Under the pieces are notes generated by a model. It saw nothing but the letters and a program-made list of their open reading frames with translations, did no database searches and had not been told where the DNA came from. A stretch of 56,604 bases of DNA from NCBI GenBank assembly GCA_026399315.1, contig JAPLRF010000041.1, positions 2,996-59,599 on the forward strand, read 5' to 3'. Below, piece after piece: positions 46,219 through 55,003 of this stretch (its first letter is position 1; every line of letters starts with the position of its first letter). Position numbers and translations under genes: made by a program. The DNA comes from Gammaproteobacteria bacterium (lineage in GTDB: Bacteria > Pseudomonadota > Gammaproteobacteria > Coxiellales > Coxiellaceae).

Positions 46219-47277
46219 AATATACATCGCTATGGGCAGTATAATTAAAACATATAGACAACAAATTCCAGCGTAAGAAAGGGCGCGAATAAAAATAGCA
46301 GGGTCAAAAATAACAATCAATGTTGGCGGCAAGAATGAAAACAATCCCAACGCCAATTTATTTTTGCCTTGCTTTTTAATTTTTGTGCCGTCGGATAAAA
46401 AATCCATTAAGCATAATGAAACCCCTAAAAATCCAGTGATTGAGCAAATGGAAATAAATATTACACTGAGTGACTTTACAAGGCCGTGATGCGTGAGCGC
46501 TGCAATATTTGTCATCAATGAAGAGTTGGTGTGCGCAGAATTATTCATCGCAATTAAAGCGGAATGTGATAATGCACCTTGAATAACGGCAATCCATACA
46601 AAATATAAAATCATCGGAATTAAGCTGCCAATCATGACAACGCGGGTTAATTCTTTTTTGTCGTTACCCAGATAATCACGAATGCTTGGTAAAATAATTG
46701 CATATCCGAACGCACAAATGACCACAAGCCAGGCATTGTTGCTCCATTGCGTGTTGCCTAATGTTAAATTATGTAAGTGCGAAAAAGGCATGACGGAACC
46801 AATGAGCAATAAACAAATAATTATTTTAGTTGTCATTAATCCGCGGTTAATTAAATCAACCAAGCGAATGCCGCTGACAACAATTGAGCCCAAAGTAACA
46901 GCTGCAATAATGGTTGCAAGAAAGCGGGGGATGTCGATGTGCGCATCATGAAATAAATGTTCCAATAAATCACCACTGGCAGCAAGATAGGCGCAAATTA
47001 AACTGTAGAGTAAAAGTAAATACACGCCCCATGTGATATTTTTAACAGTATTGCCCAATGTCTTTTGTGACATCGAAATTAAATTTGCACCAGTTGGCAT
47101 GGTTAATGTCACTTGCAATAAACACCAGGCGCCAGCGGTCATTAAGATCCAGGCGGAAATAATCATGAGCGAGGTAATGGCAAAATCATGCTGTGCGGTG
47201 ACAACGGGCAAGCCGAGTAATCCGCCGGCAACACAGGTGCCTAAAATAAGGTATATCGCACCAAATTGTTTGCCCAT
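46195..47277 (-). CDS. tyrP: Aromatic amino acid permease, HAAAP family (copy 2)
   Basis: A 360-residue paralogue of the gene at 44596-45693: both share the MKQFG/MGKQFG start, YLILGTC, GLPVVTAQ, LPSIRDYLGNDKKEL, MILYFVWIAVIQG and the ending FDPAIFIRALSYAGICCLY. Aromatic amino acid uptake duplicated in tandem suits a host-dependent bacterium; substrate is not determined by sequence. ATG 47277 with AGGAGA upstream. Confidence 0.88.
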   Translation of the reverse strand: MGKQFGAIYLILGTCVAGGLLGLPVVTAQHDFAITSLMIISAWILMTAGAWCLLQVTLTMPTGANLISMSQKTLGNTVKNITWGVYLLLLYSLICAYLAASGDLLEHLFHDAHIDIPRFLATIIAAVTLGSIVVSGIRLVDLINRGLMTTKIIICLLLIGSVMPFSHLHNLTLGNTQWSNNAWLVVICAFGYAIILPSIRDYLGNDKKELTRVVMIGSLIPMILYFVWIAVIQGALSHSALIAMNNSAHTNSSLMTNIAALTHHGLVKSLSVIFISICSITGFLGVSLCLMDFLSDGTKIKKQGKNKLALGLFSFLPPTLIVIFDPAIFIRALSYAGICCLYVLIILPIAMYISNRIRQQ

Positions 47278-47375
47278 TGTAAGATCTCCTGAGATTTTGA
47301 TTTAAAAGACGCCGCAATTGATGATGGTGCTTGACATTGCCGGCGGGAATCGCCAGAATTTCGTTCTTCAATTAA

Positions 47376-47449
47376 GGCTATGTAGCTCAGCTGGTTAGAG
47401 CACGGCATTCATAATGCTGGGGTCGGTGGTTCGAGTCCACTCATAGCCA
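47376..47449 (+). tRNA. tRNA-Met (elongator, anticodon CAT)
   Basis: A 74-nt cloverleaf: acceptor GGCTATG/CATAGCC, D-arm GCTCAGCTGGTTAGAGC, anticodon loop TTCATAA, T-arm GGTTCGAGTCC. The GGCTA.GTAGCTCAG acceptor region identifies elongator Met and not initiator Met or lysidine-modified Ile. CCA is not encoded. Confidence 0.95.
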
Positions 47450-47459
47450 TTCTTAATGA

Positions 47460-47831
47460 TTATTTTCCGCCTAATCCTGGCACAAAACTCGCAAGGTAAG
47501 ATCCCCAGCCTTGAGTAGCTGCAGGTTTCGCTGGTTTCGCAGAAAAAAAGCCGGTATTGACGGCTGACGAAGTGGGCTTCGAAGCGAAAGTTGCCATTGT
47601 ATTCATCATGTCAAATTCGCCATCATTTGTAGGGCCATTCACCTCAACGTATGATGAGCAATTTGAATTGGTTGGTGATGGTGTTCGAGATGGATTCCCG
47701 TTGTATTTTTTTAATGCTGCGGTAAATTCAATCCCTTTTTGTTGTTCTTGTGCTTTTATGAGGTTCTTCGCGTCTCTTTCTTTCTGCGCGTTTACATTGC
47801 CATATTTGTTTTTATTTCTAGTGCTTGGCAT
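47460..47831 (-). CDS. Unknown 123-residue polar protein
   Basis: ATG 47831 with GGAGAG upstream. The first 45 residues are strongly basic (MPSTRNKNKYGNVNAQKERD), the middle is Ser/Thr/Pro/Asn-rich and probably disordered, and the end is GWGSYLASFVPGLGGK. No recognised family; no signal peptide. Composition resembles the other unknown proteins of this window. A plus-strand frame across it (47557-48012) has no ribosome-binding site and is rejected. Confidence 0.65.
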   Translation of the reverse strand: MPSTRNKNKYGNVNAQKERDAKNLIKAQEQQKGIEFTAALKKYNGNPSRTPSPTNSNCSSYVEVNGPTNDGEFDMMNTMATFASKPTSSAVNTGFFSAKPAKPAATQGWGSYLASFVPGLGGK

Positions 47832-47918
47832 GATTCTCTCCAATGGACTGTTAATTGCTTTATGTAAGGATACCGAGAAAAGCCAATGTTTTGCTAGCGA
47901 AAAAGCGCTATTTCTTTG

Positions 47919-48425
47919 TTATCTTGTTAGAGCGGTGCGGGTAACTTGTACAAAATCGTCGTCATCAGAGGAATCCTTGTCGGAAACATCCCAACCTTCT
48001 TCTTTTGATTGAATGGCATTGCGTTTTGCCTCTTCCTTGTTGGCCAATGCGCTGCGCTTTTGCCATTCTGTGGCAAGTAGCGGCTGAATACGTTCATGAA
48101 GCGCTTGTTCATTGAGCTTCGTTCTTATTGTTTGCAGATGGCTTTGATGCGCCCTGAGCAACGCTTCTGCTAACGCTTTTCGTGCACTTGCTTCTGCAAG
48201 TTCGGCACGAAGTGTTTTTTCGAGCAGTTGAGCTTGTGTCTTGCGCAAATCGTCCGCCCGCCTTCTTTCGGCATCCTGCTCCTGAGCGCGCCGCAATGCA
48301 TTGCGATACTGGTTTGCTGTTGGCTGATCTCCTTCTAGCGCAAGTGCAATGCCAGTAACCCCATTTAATAAAAAGTCCGCTACATCTCTCACTTCACGCA
48401 CTCCATTGATGAGACTTCGAAACAT
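47919..48425 (-). CDS. Unknown 168-residue coiled-coil protein
   Basis: ATG 48425 (MFRSLINGVREVRDVADFLLNG) follows AGGGGAAAGGA. A short amphipathic or hydrophobic N-terminus (about 1-30) precedes a long Arg/Glu/Ala-rich coiled coil (about 40-135) and an acidic end (VSDKDSSDDDDFVQVT). No family recognised. Downstream of ubiI on the same strand and possibly cotranscribed. Could be membrane-associated or secreted; unknown. Confidence 0.7.
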   Translation of the reverse strand: MFRSLINGVREVRDVADFLLNGVTGIALALEGDQPTANQYRNALRRAQEQDAERRRADDLRKTQAQLLEKTLRAELAEASARKALAEALLRAHQSHLQTIRTKLNEQALHERIQPLLATEWQKRSALANKEEAKRNAIQSKEEGWDVSDKDSSDDDDFVQVTRTALTR

Positions 48426-48453
48426 TCCTTTCCCCTTCCTAGTGATCAGCATA

Positions 48454-49650
48454 TCAGTTTTGTAAAAAAACAGGCAAATCCTTTGACTGCCCCATGGCGA
48501 TGGGCATAAGTTGATTTTTAATAGGTGAGCATTGATTAAGCGTGTTGACGCCCAAGCTGCGAATAAAATTAAATGAGGGCGTGTTAACAGAAAAAATTTC
48601 TTTAAGGGCGCGCATTGCTGCAATCACAGGCGTGTTTTCAGATTTGCGCCACCGTGCATACCGCCGCAATATTTTTAAATCGCCTAGCGATTTCTTATTG
48701 TCGCGGGCCTCGGTTAATATTTGTGTTAGGCATGCGGCATCCATCAATCCCAAATTAACACCCAAGCCCGCCAAAGGATGGATCGTGTGCGCCGCATCAC
48801 CCAGCAATGCAAAACCCGTTGAAACATAGTCTTCTGCGTGTTGCATGGTTAATGAGAATTGACTGCGTTCAGAAATAATTTTTAATTTCCCTAATTTAAA
48901 ATCCGTGCTGTCGGCGAGTGCGCGCGAAAAATAATCTTGTGTTTTTTTCATTAAATCATCGCTCACATCATCATCCGCAGACCAGACCAGTGCAGTGTGA
49001 TTCGCTTGAAACAAGGGTAATAATGCAACAGGACCTGTAGTTAAAAACTTTTGATAGGCGATATTGTCGTGTGGATATTGTGATTCGATAACGGCAATAA
49101 TCGCCTTTTGTTGATAGGAGCGTGTTTGCAATGTAATCGGCATTTGTGAGCGCACCCAGGAATTGGCGCCATCCGCTCCTATCATTAAATTGGTTTTTAA
49201 TTGGCTGCCATCATCTAACGTTAATATATTGCTTTCAAATTTAAGCGGTTTATTAGGGCAATAAAAATCAATACAAGGATTTTTTTGCAGTTTTTCCCAT
49301 AATACTTTTACAATTTCGCGATTTTCAATAATCCATCCCATTTGTGATTCATTTACATCACAACTGTTAAAATGTAAATTAGCATTTTGGGTGTGGTCCC
49401 AGATTTCCATTTCACGCAAGAGCGCATAAGATTTTTGAGTTAATAAATCCCAAACTTCCAGATAATCAAATAATTTTTTTGAAGTGTTATGAATGGCGCT
49501 GACACGCGCCGTTAAATCATTTTCATTCCAGCTTAATTCAGGTTTTTTTGATTCAATGAGTGCCACTGAAAAATTATTTTTTGCTAATAAGGCAGCAAGC
49601 GATAATCCTACGATGCCAGAGCCGATGATGATTATGTCGTATGATTTCAT
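48454..49650 (-). CDS. ubiI: Ubiquinone biosynthesis FAD-dependent hydroxylase (UbiI/VisC type)
   Basis: A 398-residue class A flavin monooxygenase. FAD motifs IIIGSGIVGLSLAALLAKN at the N-terminus and GDAAHTIHPLAGLGVNLG in the C-terminal half. UbiI hydroxylates C5 of the ring; the UbiF/UbiL relatives act at other positions, so the exact carbon is inferred. Overlaps ubiH by 4 bp. Confidence 0.9.
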   Translation of the reverse strand: MKSYDIIIIGSGIVGLSLAALLAKNNFSVALIESKKPELSWNENDLTARVSAIHNTSKKLFDYLEVWDLLTQKSYALLREMEIWDHTQNANLHFNSCDVNESQMGWIIENREIVKVLWEKLQKNPCIDFYCPNKPLKFESNILTLDDGSQLKTNLMIGADGANSWVRSQMPITLQTRSYQQKAIIAVIESQYPHDNIAYQKFLTTGPVALLPLFQANHTALVWSADDDVSDDLMKKTQDYFSRALADSTDFKLGKLKIISERSQFSLTMQHAEDYVSTGFALLGDAAHTIHPLAGLGVNLGLMDAACLTQILTEARDNKKSLGDLKILRRYARWRKSENTPVIAAMRALKEIFSVNTPSFNFIRSLGVNTLNQCSPIKNQLMPIAMGQSKDLPVFLQN

Positions 49651-50828
49651 GACTTTAGCCCCATCGTCCTTTTCGCCAATCTGTTTTTAAGGGGGTTAAT
49701 TAAATCCATCGATAATAATCCTAATCCGCGAAAATAGCCAATCAGCGGCAAATCAAACAAGGGTATTAATTTATTAGTAATACACAAAATAGCGTCTTGA
49801 TGTTTTTTCACTTCCGCTTCATATTTTTTTAGCACATTAAGGTCGTTGATTTTCTTTTTGCTTTTCAAGGCATCATTTAAAATATCCACTAATGTTGAAA
49901 CATCGTGCAAGCCCAAATTAAATCCTTGCGCGGCAACAGGGTAAATCGTATGCGCGGCATTTCCTAATAAAACAGCAGATTCAGCGATTTGTTTTTCAGC
50001 CAATATGGTTTTCAATGGAAATTGGGCTGATTTTTTAACGCTGGTAATTTCTAATCGCCCTTCAAATGTATTTTGTAAGAATTCTAAAATAGTGTCGTCC
50101 GTCCAATTTATTATTTTTTTTGAAATTACAGGCGTGGCTGTCCACACCAGCTGTGCTTTAGTATTTTCAAATAAAGGTAAAACAGCCAGCACACCTAATT
50201 TTGTAAACCGTTCATACGCGATATTGTTGTGATTTTCAGATAATTGTAATTGATATATTTTCGCCACATCGCCACTGTCTTTTTCAGTGTGTGCAATTGA
50301 CAGTAAATCCCTGCAAGTGGAGTGGGTTCCGTCGGCAGCGATGAATAAATCAGCGTGAATTACTGATTTTCCTGTCGCAGAATGAATGTGAATGAATGCG
50401 CCGTTTGAATCAGATTCTATTTTTTCAATCGATTGAATTGAGGTGAGCGTCATATTTTCTTGAATGGCCGCTTGATGATACAAAGCAGATTGCAACCGTG
50501 AAAAAGGTACAACGTAGCCGAGCGCCGGGACTTTTTGTTCGGCAGCAGAGAATTGCGTGAAACCAAATTTCCCCTTTTCAGAAACATGAACGGATAAAAT
50601 GGGGCAAGCAAATTTTTCTAATTCATCCCATACGCCAATTTTCATTAGCGTGCAGACGCTGCCGTAAGATAATGAAATCGGGCGAGCATCTTGGTTTGAT
50701 TGCGTTATAATTTCAGGTAAATGATTTTCAAGAATTTGAATTGATACCGCGCTGTTTTTTAGGCTCAGTGCAAGGCTGGTGCCAATAAGGCCGGCGCCGG
50801 CGATAACGATTTTATTTTCTGTTGTCAT
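49647..50828 (-). CDS. ubiH: 2-octaprenyl-6-methoxyphenol hydroxylase
   Basis: A 393-residue FAD monooxygenase of ubiquinone synthesis. VIAGAGLIGTSLALSL is the dinucleotide fold; the second motif reads GNAAHTIYPVAAQGFNLGL, where Asn in place of Asp is the usual UbiH form. First gene of a ubiH-ubiI pair, divergent from the aminopeptidase P gene. Confidence 0.93.
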   Translation of the reverse strand: MTTENKIVIAGAGLIGTSLALSLKNSAVSIQILENHLPEIITQSNQDARPISLSYGSVCTLMKIGVWDELEKFACPILSVHVSEKGKFGFTQFSAAEQKVPALGYVVPFSRLQSALYHQAAIQENMTLTSIQSIEKIESDSNGAFIHIHSATGKSVIHADLFIAADGTHSTCRDLLSIAHTEKDSGDVAKIYQLQLSENHNNIAYERFTKLGVLAVLPLFENTKAQLVWTATPVISKKIINWTDDTILEFLQNTFEGRLEITSVKKSAQFPLKTILAEKQIAESAVLLGNAAHTIYPVAAQGFNLGLHDVSTLVDILNDALKSKKKINDLNVLKKYEAEVKKHQDAILCITNKLIPLFDLPLIGYFRGLGLLSMDLINPLKNRLAKRTMGLKS

Positions 50829-50901
50829 GATGTGTACGTTATATAGTAATATTTTTGGTTATGGTAACATAATTTTTCGTTATAAAATAAAGGGTCGCTC
50901 A

Positions 50902-52686
50902 ATGACATCTGTTTCAGAAAAACTCGAAAAACTGCGTCGTTGCATGGTTAACCATGCGGTTGATTTTTATTATGTGCCGACAAGAGATGATCATAATAAT
51001 GAATATGTCCCGGCGCATTGGCAACGTCGAGACTGGCTGACAGGTTTTACAGGCTCATATGGTGAAGCGCTAATTGGCCTCGAAAACGCCTATTTATGGA
51101 CGGATCCCCGTTATTATTTACAAGCCGAACAAGAATTAGATCACGCTGAATTTCAGTTGATGAAACAAATGCAGGGCATTTCTGCGCCTGTTTCAACTTG
51201 GCTGGGCGAGAATGCCTTTAATGCTACCGTTGCCGTTGATCCTAAGGTTATTGGTATGTCGCAACGCCGTCAATGGGCTGATACTTTATCCCGCGTGCAT
51301 GGCACATTAACAGCGGTTCCAGAAAATTGGGTTGATCAAATTTGGGATGATCAGCCTGCGCCTGTATGCCATAAAATCCACGTCCTGGATGAAAAATACA
51401 CGGGGTATTCTGCAGCAGATAAGTTGTCCCGCCTGCGCGTTGCGATGAAAATGGCTGCCGCAGACGCATTGGTTATTTCACAGCTAGACGAAATCGCATG
51501 GGTTTTTAATATTCGCGGTAATGATATTCCTTTTAATCCGTTGGTGATCAGTTATGCAATTGTGACGATGGATGAAGCGACTTTATTTGTTGATTTAGAC
51601 GGTATTCTTCAATCTGATTTGGCTTATTTTGCAGAGCAAAATATTACTCTGTTGCCGTATGATCAATTTTGTGAATCTTTGCGTTTGCTAGATTGTGCCG
51701 TGTGGGTTGATCCTGCAACCACCAGTTGGTGGGTGGAATTACAATTGGATCAAGCGGTTTTAATTGAAAAGGCATCACCCATTTTATTGATGAAAGCGAT
51801 AAAAAACGCAACGGAATTAAAAGGGATGCGTGAAGCGCATCGCATTGATGCAATAGCAGTTGTGAAGTTTTTACTCTGGATTAACAATCATTGGCGTGAT
51901 GGGGTTGATGAAATATCAGCGAGCGATCAATTAGAAAAATATCGCCGTGAAGATCAACGCTGCAAAGGGTTAAGTTTTTCTACGATTTGTGGTTTTGCCG
52001 ATCATGGCGCCATTGTGCATTATCATGCAATGCCCGCAACAAAATATAAAATAACCGATCAAAATATCGTGTTATTAGATTCGGGTGGGCAATATTTTGA
52101 AGGGACAACGGATATTACTCGCACATTTCATTTGGGCGTGCCAACAGCAGAGCAACAAAAACATTATACTCTGGTTTTAAAAGGACATTTGGCGTTGCGG
52201 CACACACCCTTTCCTGATGGCGCGTGCGGCGAACATATTAATACGCTTGCACGAAAACCACTATGGGAAGCAGGCATGGATTTTGGTCATGGTACAGGGC
52301 ATGGCGTTGGTAGTTATTTGTGTGTGCATGAAGGCCCGCAACGAATTGGCTATGGCGCAAGCGGTGTGCCATTAAAGCCAGGGATGATTGTGAGCAACGA
52401 ACCGGGGCTTTATTTTGCGGGGAAATATGGCATTCGTATCGAAAATTTATGTGAAATAATTGAAAAAATGCCTGCTAAAGACAGTTTAACGGGAGACGGC
52501 CCATTTTATAGTTTGAAAGACTTAACCCTAGTGCCTTATGCTCGGGAATTAATTGACATAAATTTGCTGTCAACGAAGGAAATTAAGCAGATTAATGATT
52601 ATCATCAGGAAATTTTTGCTAAACTATCCCCTGATTTGTCGTCGGATGTGTTGGCATTCTTGAAAATGATGACGCTGGCGTTGTAA
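50902..52686 (+). CDS. pepP: Xaa-Pro aminopeptidase, long three-domain (APP1-like) form
   Basis: A 594-residue M24B metallopeptidase, removing N-terminal residues before proline. The pita-bread domain carries the metal ligands in LLDSGGQYFEGTTDITRT, GHGTGHGVG, and NEPGLYF with IRIENLCE. Usual PepP beside ubiH is about 440 residues; this is the longer eukaryote-like APP1 type with two N-terminal creatinase-like domains. ATG 50902 lies after AGGG; the frame is open further upstream but would run over the ubiH start. Confidence 0.9.
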   Translation: MTSVSEKLEKLRRCMVNHAVDFYYVPTRDDHNNEYVPAHWQRRDWLTGFTGSYGEALIGLENAYLWTDPRYYLQAEQELDHAEFQLMKQMQGISAPVSTWLGENAFNATVAVDPKVIGMSQRRQWADTLSRVHGTLTAVPENWVDQIWDDQPAPVCHKIHVLDEKYTGYSAADKLSRLRVAMKMAAADALVISQLDEIAWVFNIRGNDIPFNPLVISYAIVTMDEATLFVDLDGILQSDLAYFAEQNITLLPYDQFCESLRLLDCAVWVDPATTSWWVELQLDQAVLIEKASPILLMKAIKNATELKGMREAHRIDAIAVVKFLLWINNHWRDGVDEISASDQLEKYRREDQRCKGLSFSTICGFADHGAIVHYHAMPATKYKITDQNIVLLDSGGQYFEGTTDITRTFHLGVPTAEQQKHYTLVLKGHLALRHTPFPDGACGEHINTLARKPLWEAGMDFGHGTGHGVGSYLCVHEGPQRIGYGASGVPLKPGMIVSNEPGLYFAGKYGIRIENLCEIIEKMPAKDSLTGDGPFYSLKDLTLVPYARELIDINLLSTKEIKQINDYHQEIFAKLSPDLSSDVLAFLKMMTLAL

Positions 52687-52726
52687 AGTTGCATGAACTA
52701 CTAAGTATAAAATCCAAGGACGATAT

Positions 52727-52930
52727 ATGAAAACCGTTGAACTCAATCATCTTGAAACTCAGGTTGATCATTTGATGCATTTAATTGAAACATTACAATT
52801 CGAAAATGTATCGCTGCGCCAAAAAATGGCGGTCCACATAAAAGAACGTACGCGATTACAGTACAAAAATCAGCGTGCATCCAAGCAGGTTAAGCAAATC
52901 ATCAAAAACATAAAGGAAGAATTATCATGA
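52727..52930 (+). CDS. TIGR02449 family small coiled-coil protein (ZapB-like)
   Basis: A 67-residue coiled coil (LETQVDHLMHLIETLQFENVSLRQKM) of the small family encoded beside zapA in gammaproteobacteria; probably a cell-division accessory. ATG follows AAGGACG. Overlaps zapA by 4 bp (ATGA). Confidence 0.85.
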   Translation: MKTVELNHLETQVDHLMHLIETLQFENVSLRQKMAVHIKERTRLQYKNQRASKQVKQIIKNIKEELS

Positions 52931-53241
52931 GCAACTCGGATCAGCTTATTGCTATTACAATTTATGGTCGTACGTATCAAATTAAATGCCCGCCTGAAGA
53001 AGCGGCGCAACTACGCGGATCTGCCGATTATTTGGACTCACAAATGAAAAAAATGAGTCAGAGCAGCCAATCTAATAACGTTGAACGCTTGGCAGTGGTG
53101 GCGGCATTGAATGTGACACGTGAATTAATGACCTTTAAGAATCAAAATAATAATTATATGGATATGATGCACGAGCAAATCAAATCACTGCAACACCGTA
53201 TTCAAAAATTCATTGGTTCGAAAGAGGAAATGACTGTATAG
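52927..53241 (+). CDS. zapA: Cell division protein ZapA
   Basis: A 104-residue protein promoting FtsZ bundling at the Z-ring. ITIYGRTYQIKCPPEEAAQLRGSADYLDSQM is the family domain, followed by a C-terminal coiled coil. The 6S RNA gene and the 5-formyl-THF cyclo-ligase gene follow, a conserved gammaproteobacterial order. Confidence 0.93.
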   Translation: MSNSDQLIAITIYGRTYQIKCPPEEAAQLRGSADYLDSQMKKMSQSSQSNNVERLAVVAALNVTRELMTFKNQNNNYMDMMHEQIKSLQHRIQKFIGSKEEMTV

Positions 53242-53260
53242 CATTTTTAGCGAGAATGCG

Positions 53261-53266
53261 TATAAT
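53261..53266 (+). promoter_or_regulatory. 6S RNA -10 promoter box
   Basis: A consensus TATAAT lies 6 nt before the predicted 5' end of the 6S RNA. The -35 region is weak. The box lies 20 bp after the zapA stop. Confidence 0.6.
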
Positions 53267-53271
53267 TTGCG

Positions 53272-53449
53272 TGTTCTCCGTAATTGTGTTGTAAGTTCAC
53301 GCATTTTGAACCGATACGCATATGCTCGGAAGTTTACGGTGGCGCTGTTGTGATTTTGTCTTGTACAAAAACCTGATGCAACACCCCGATTTCCATTTTT
53401 GAACCCAGGGTTCACAAATCGGCGCTTATGATGTGACTGCGGAGAACAC
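53272..53449 (+). ncRNA. ssrS: 6S RNA
   Basis: Ends GTTCTCCG (53273-53280) and CGGAGAAC (53440-53447) form the closing stem. Internal conserved landmarks include GCATATGCTCGG and TTTGAACCCAGGGTTCA, which correspond to the 6S RNA consensus of gammaproteobacteria. 6S RNA mimics an open promoter and sequesters sigma-70 RNA polymerase in stationary phase. Position between zapA and the cyclo-ligase gene is the canonical ssrS locus. Exact ends are estimated. Confidence 0.88.
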
Positions 53450-53454
53450 TTCTT

Positions 53455-54051
53455 ATGTTGTTTCAATCTGATTGCCGTAAATCAATTCGCATGGAACGCA
53501 AACTATTATCCCCAGATGATGTGATGGATGCGTCTTTATCAGTTGCAGAAAAAGTTATTCATTTGTCTGAATTTTTAAACAGCAAGCATATCGCTTATTA
53601 CGCGCCGCATGAAAATGAAATAGATGCGCAATCCATTGCGGAATATGCACGTGAATTAGGTAAAATATTATATTTGCCTGTTTTTTCAGATGACAATAAT
53701 TTATCTTTTTATGCTGTTGATGACTATATACAATTTAAAAAAAATAAATGGGGTATCGCAGAACCTGTTATTGTTGGGCAATCATCGATATCTGCAAACA
53801 AATTGGATCTTATTTTGGTGCCATTGGTCGCGTTTGATGTTCACTGCAATCGATTGGGTCGTGGTGCAGGATGTTACGATCGTTATTTAGAATTTACTTT
53901 GAAAGCATTAAAACAAAACCGTCCTGTGTTAATTGGCCTTGCATATGAGTTTCAAAAAATAAATGATATTAATCCAGAAAGTTGGGATGTGCCGATGGAT
54001 TATATTGTCACTGAGAAGGCTATGTATTTGGCTCAGCGCCCCGAGCGTTAG
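53455..54051 (+). CDS. ygfA: 5-formyltetrahydrofolate cyclo-ligase
   Basis: A 198-residue enzyme converting 5-formyl-THF to 5,10-methenyl-THF with ATP. DLILVPLVAFDVHCNRLGRGAGCYDRYL is the signature. It lies directly after 6S RNA, and in E. coli the enzyme is expressed from the processed 6S transcript; the short spacing here suggests the same. No good ribosome-binding site precedes ATG 53455. Confidence 0.93.
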   Translation: MLFQSDCRKSIRMERKLLSPDDVMDASLSVAEKVIHLSEFLNSKHIAYYAPHENEIDAQSIAEYARELGKILYLPVFSDDNNLSFYAVDDYIQFKKNKWGIAEPVIVGQSSISANKLDLILVPLVAFDVHCNRLGRGAGCYDRYLEFTLKALKQNRPVLIGLAYEFQKINDINPESWDVPMDYIVTEKAMYLAQRPER

Positions 54052-54541
54052 CGAATGGCGCGTAACACACGCGTAACATTAAAATTAGCGCAGTCGTCCA
54101 CAACAGCGATCCCACAGCCGCATTGCGTAAAAATGGCAATGCAGCAATATAGCAATTCATCAAGCCCAATGTCGTATGCGCATAAATCGTTGTTGTGCAC
54201 CAAGTGCCAAAATTAGTCCACAACCAAAAAAGAAATGAAGAATACAATGTAAAAGAAAGCGCACGAAGTATGCCGGGGTTTTTCCCGAGAAAAAATCCGA
54301 AGAGAATAACAGCCAACCAGCCAGAATAATTAAACAACGTCCAATAACCGAATACAGCATAGTGAAAAATAAAATGCAAACAAAGATCTGATAAAAATAA
54401 AACAGATAATATAATCAAAAATGAATTTCGTCTTGAAAATACACTGGGGGCGAGCAAACAAAGTGACGTCAGCGGTGTCACGTTAGGAATATGAATCACT
54501 AAGCGACCCAGCATACCAAACAAAATCCAGAGAATAATCAT
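54020..54541 (-). CDS. DUF6580-like membrane protein
   Basis: A 173-residue protein with five or six predicted membrane helices; PNVTPLTSLCLLAPSVFSRR, SDLCLHFIF and FGTWCTTTIYAHTTLGLMNCYIAALPF match a family of predicted substrate-binding membrane components of unknown ligand. ATG 54541 has AAGG upstream. Its 3' end overlaps the cyclo-ligase gene by 32 bp, in convergent orientation. Confidence 0.75.
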   Translation of the reverse strand: MIILWILFGMLGRLVIHIPNVTPLTSLCLLAPSVFSRRNSFLIILSVLFLSDLCLHFIFHYAVFGYWTLFNYSGWLAVILFGFFLGKNPGILRALSFTLYSSFLFWLWTNFGTWCTTTIYAHTTLGLMNCYIAALPFLRNAAVGSLLWTTALILMLRVCYAPFANARGAEPNT

Positions 54542-54557
54542 AAACAACCTTGAGAAA

Positions 54558-54929
54558 TTATTTTTTCTTTGCAATTAAACCAATCACAAACATCAGCAAT
54601 AATAGCGGAATTAAAATGGGAAACAATAATGGAAATAAGGCGATCATTAGCATTGTCCAGATAAAAACACCCAGGCCTAAAATAAAAACACCGATGCCGG
54701 TGAAAATAAAAAACAACAGTGTCGCAACGCAAATAATAACCACGCTTCCGACAGCCACGCCTAAGATATCAGCGGTGATATCGACAGAAATATTTAATAA
54801 AGGAAAAATGAAGTGCCACGCAATCAGCAGCCCCAGCATTACACCTAAAGTAATGAGCACAATTCTTTTGAACGTACTTTTTTCGTTGGCTTGCGGTGCT
54901 TTTTTTAGCTTGACAGAAGGCTGAGTCAC
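54558..54929 (-). CDS. Unknown 123-residue membrane protein
   Basis: Starts with a basic polar segment (MTQPSVKLKKAPQANEKS), then three or four hydrophobic helices from about residue 23 to 118, ending KKK. No recognised family. Upstream GAGGAAATATTAC is a plausible ribosome-binding region. Seventeen bp separate it from the next membrane protein gene, so they are probably cotranscribed. Confidence 0.7.
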   Translation of the reverse strand: MTQPSVKLKKAPQANEKSTFKRIVLITLGVMLGLLIAWHFIFPLLNISVDITADILGVAVGSVVIICVATLLFFIFTGIGVFILGLGVFIWTMLMIALFPLLFPILIPLLLLMFVIGLIAKKK

Positions 54930-55003
54930 TGTAATATTTCCTCCAATATTGAGAATGATGTAATGGTATCACAAAGATTAACACAATAATAAAAAGGTTT
55001 TTT

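Noticed and set aside
47557..48012. 151-codon plus-strand frame
   Set aside because: Antisense to two minus-strand genes that have clear ribosome-binding sites and typical hydrophilic products; the plus product is Cys/Phe-rich and has no start signal.
53185..53466. 93-codon minus frame over the zapA-ygfA gap
   Set aside because: The interval is the 6S RNA gene, supported by closing stem, landmarks and synteny.
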